From Ruminococcus flavefaciens (GTDB taxonomy: Bacteria > Bacteroidota > Bacteroidia > Bacteroidales > P3), in assembly GCA_023667315.1 (NCBI GenBank), contig JAMPAI010000013.1, forward strand, positions 1-50,552: a stretch of DNA of 50,552 nt, written 5' to 3'. The position numbers and the translations under genes were made by a program. The notes beneath the pieces are model-generated. The model searched no databases, was not told the origin of the DNA, and worked only from the letters and a program-made list of their open reading frames with translations. Position 1 is the stretch's first letter, and every line of letters starts with the position of its first letter. Of the stretch, positions 50,525 through 50,552 are shown piece by piece.

Positions 50525-50552
50525 GGGGGATGAGGGTTTTGCAGACCCTGGC
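50500..50552 (-). tRNA. tRNA-Cys (GCA), 3' part (5' end beyond window)
   Basis: On the minus strand the anticodon loop CTGCAAA gives GCA. The T-arm CCCGGTTCAAATCCGGG is intact, acceptor 3' strand GGCGCC, discriminator U (as in Cys tRNA) and CCA encoded. The 5' half is cut by the window end. Confidence 0.92.

Overview
The window looks like a gut-type, low-to-mid GC Firmicutes (Clostridia) chromosome. Evidence: AGGAG-type ribosome binding sites, CCA-encoding tRNAs, ArdA/PcfJ/PcfK-type mobile genes, a domain-swapped GH3 enzyme of the rumen-clostridial kind, and a GPH sugar symporter under an AraC regulator. A Christensenellales-like uncultured lineage is possible but is only a guess.

Layout. 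(1) 1-2572 is the right end of one integrated element: a short MobV-like protein whose metal-binding histidines are lost, a tyrosine integrase, and an intact tRNA-Leu(UAA) on the minus strand. (2) 2573-2866 is a graveyard of tRNA-Leu 5' halves, followed by a minus-strand terminator that fits a tRNA-Cys unit. (3) 2867-50524 is, I propose, one integrated element of about 47.6 kb in tRNA-Cys. It is bounded by a 27-base near-perfect direct repeat of the tRNA-Cys 3' end, with TTACACCCCA repeats just inside both ends and its own integrase beside the right end.

Inside the element: 3098-4303 is an AAA/DUF4143 ATPase. 4663-12676 is a plus-strand accessory module (ArdA, a PcfK-like/MutS-I fusion, a PcfJ-like protein, a short N6-methylase-like protein, many small unknowns). 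12767-33814 is a 14-gene minus-strand operon for importing and degrading small decorated plant glycosides: lipoprotein, GPH symporter, GH2, GH3, GH43, GH78, GH1, esterase, xylA, xylB, galT, galK, galE, galM. It diverges from an AraC regulator at 34026, which is followed by an acyltransferase. 36391-36536 holds large nested hairpins. 36572-48259 is a minus-strand module with a HUH rolling-circle Rep, a DNA methyltransferase, a Zot-like membrane ATPase, a 32-residue membrane peptide, three large exported or anchored proteins, a candidate ssDNA-binding protein, two sigma-like HTH proteins and a zinc ribbon. 49088-50356 is the integrase.

How it may work. No VirB4-type ATPase, classical relaxase or phage head/tail gene is visible in the element. 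The HUH Rep plus Zot-like ATPase plus exported proteins resembles a filamentous-phage (inovirus) or actinomycete-ICE-like single-strand DNA transfer module. A repeated leader (hairpin plus conserved box) occurs in front of plus-strand accessory genes and minus-strand transfer genes, which suggests that the two modules form one element and perhaps one regulon. The sugar island sits between them as cargo. This would be an inovirus-like integrative element mobilising a complete galactose/xylose glycoside-catabolism operon. The att sites, repeats, motifs and gene order are read directly from sequence; the mechanism is inference.
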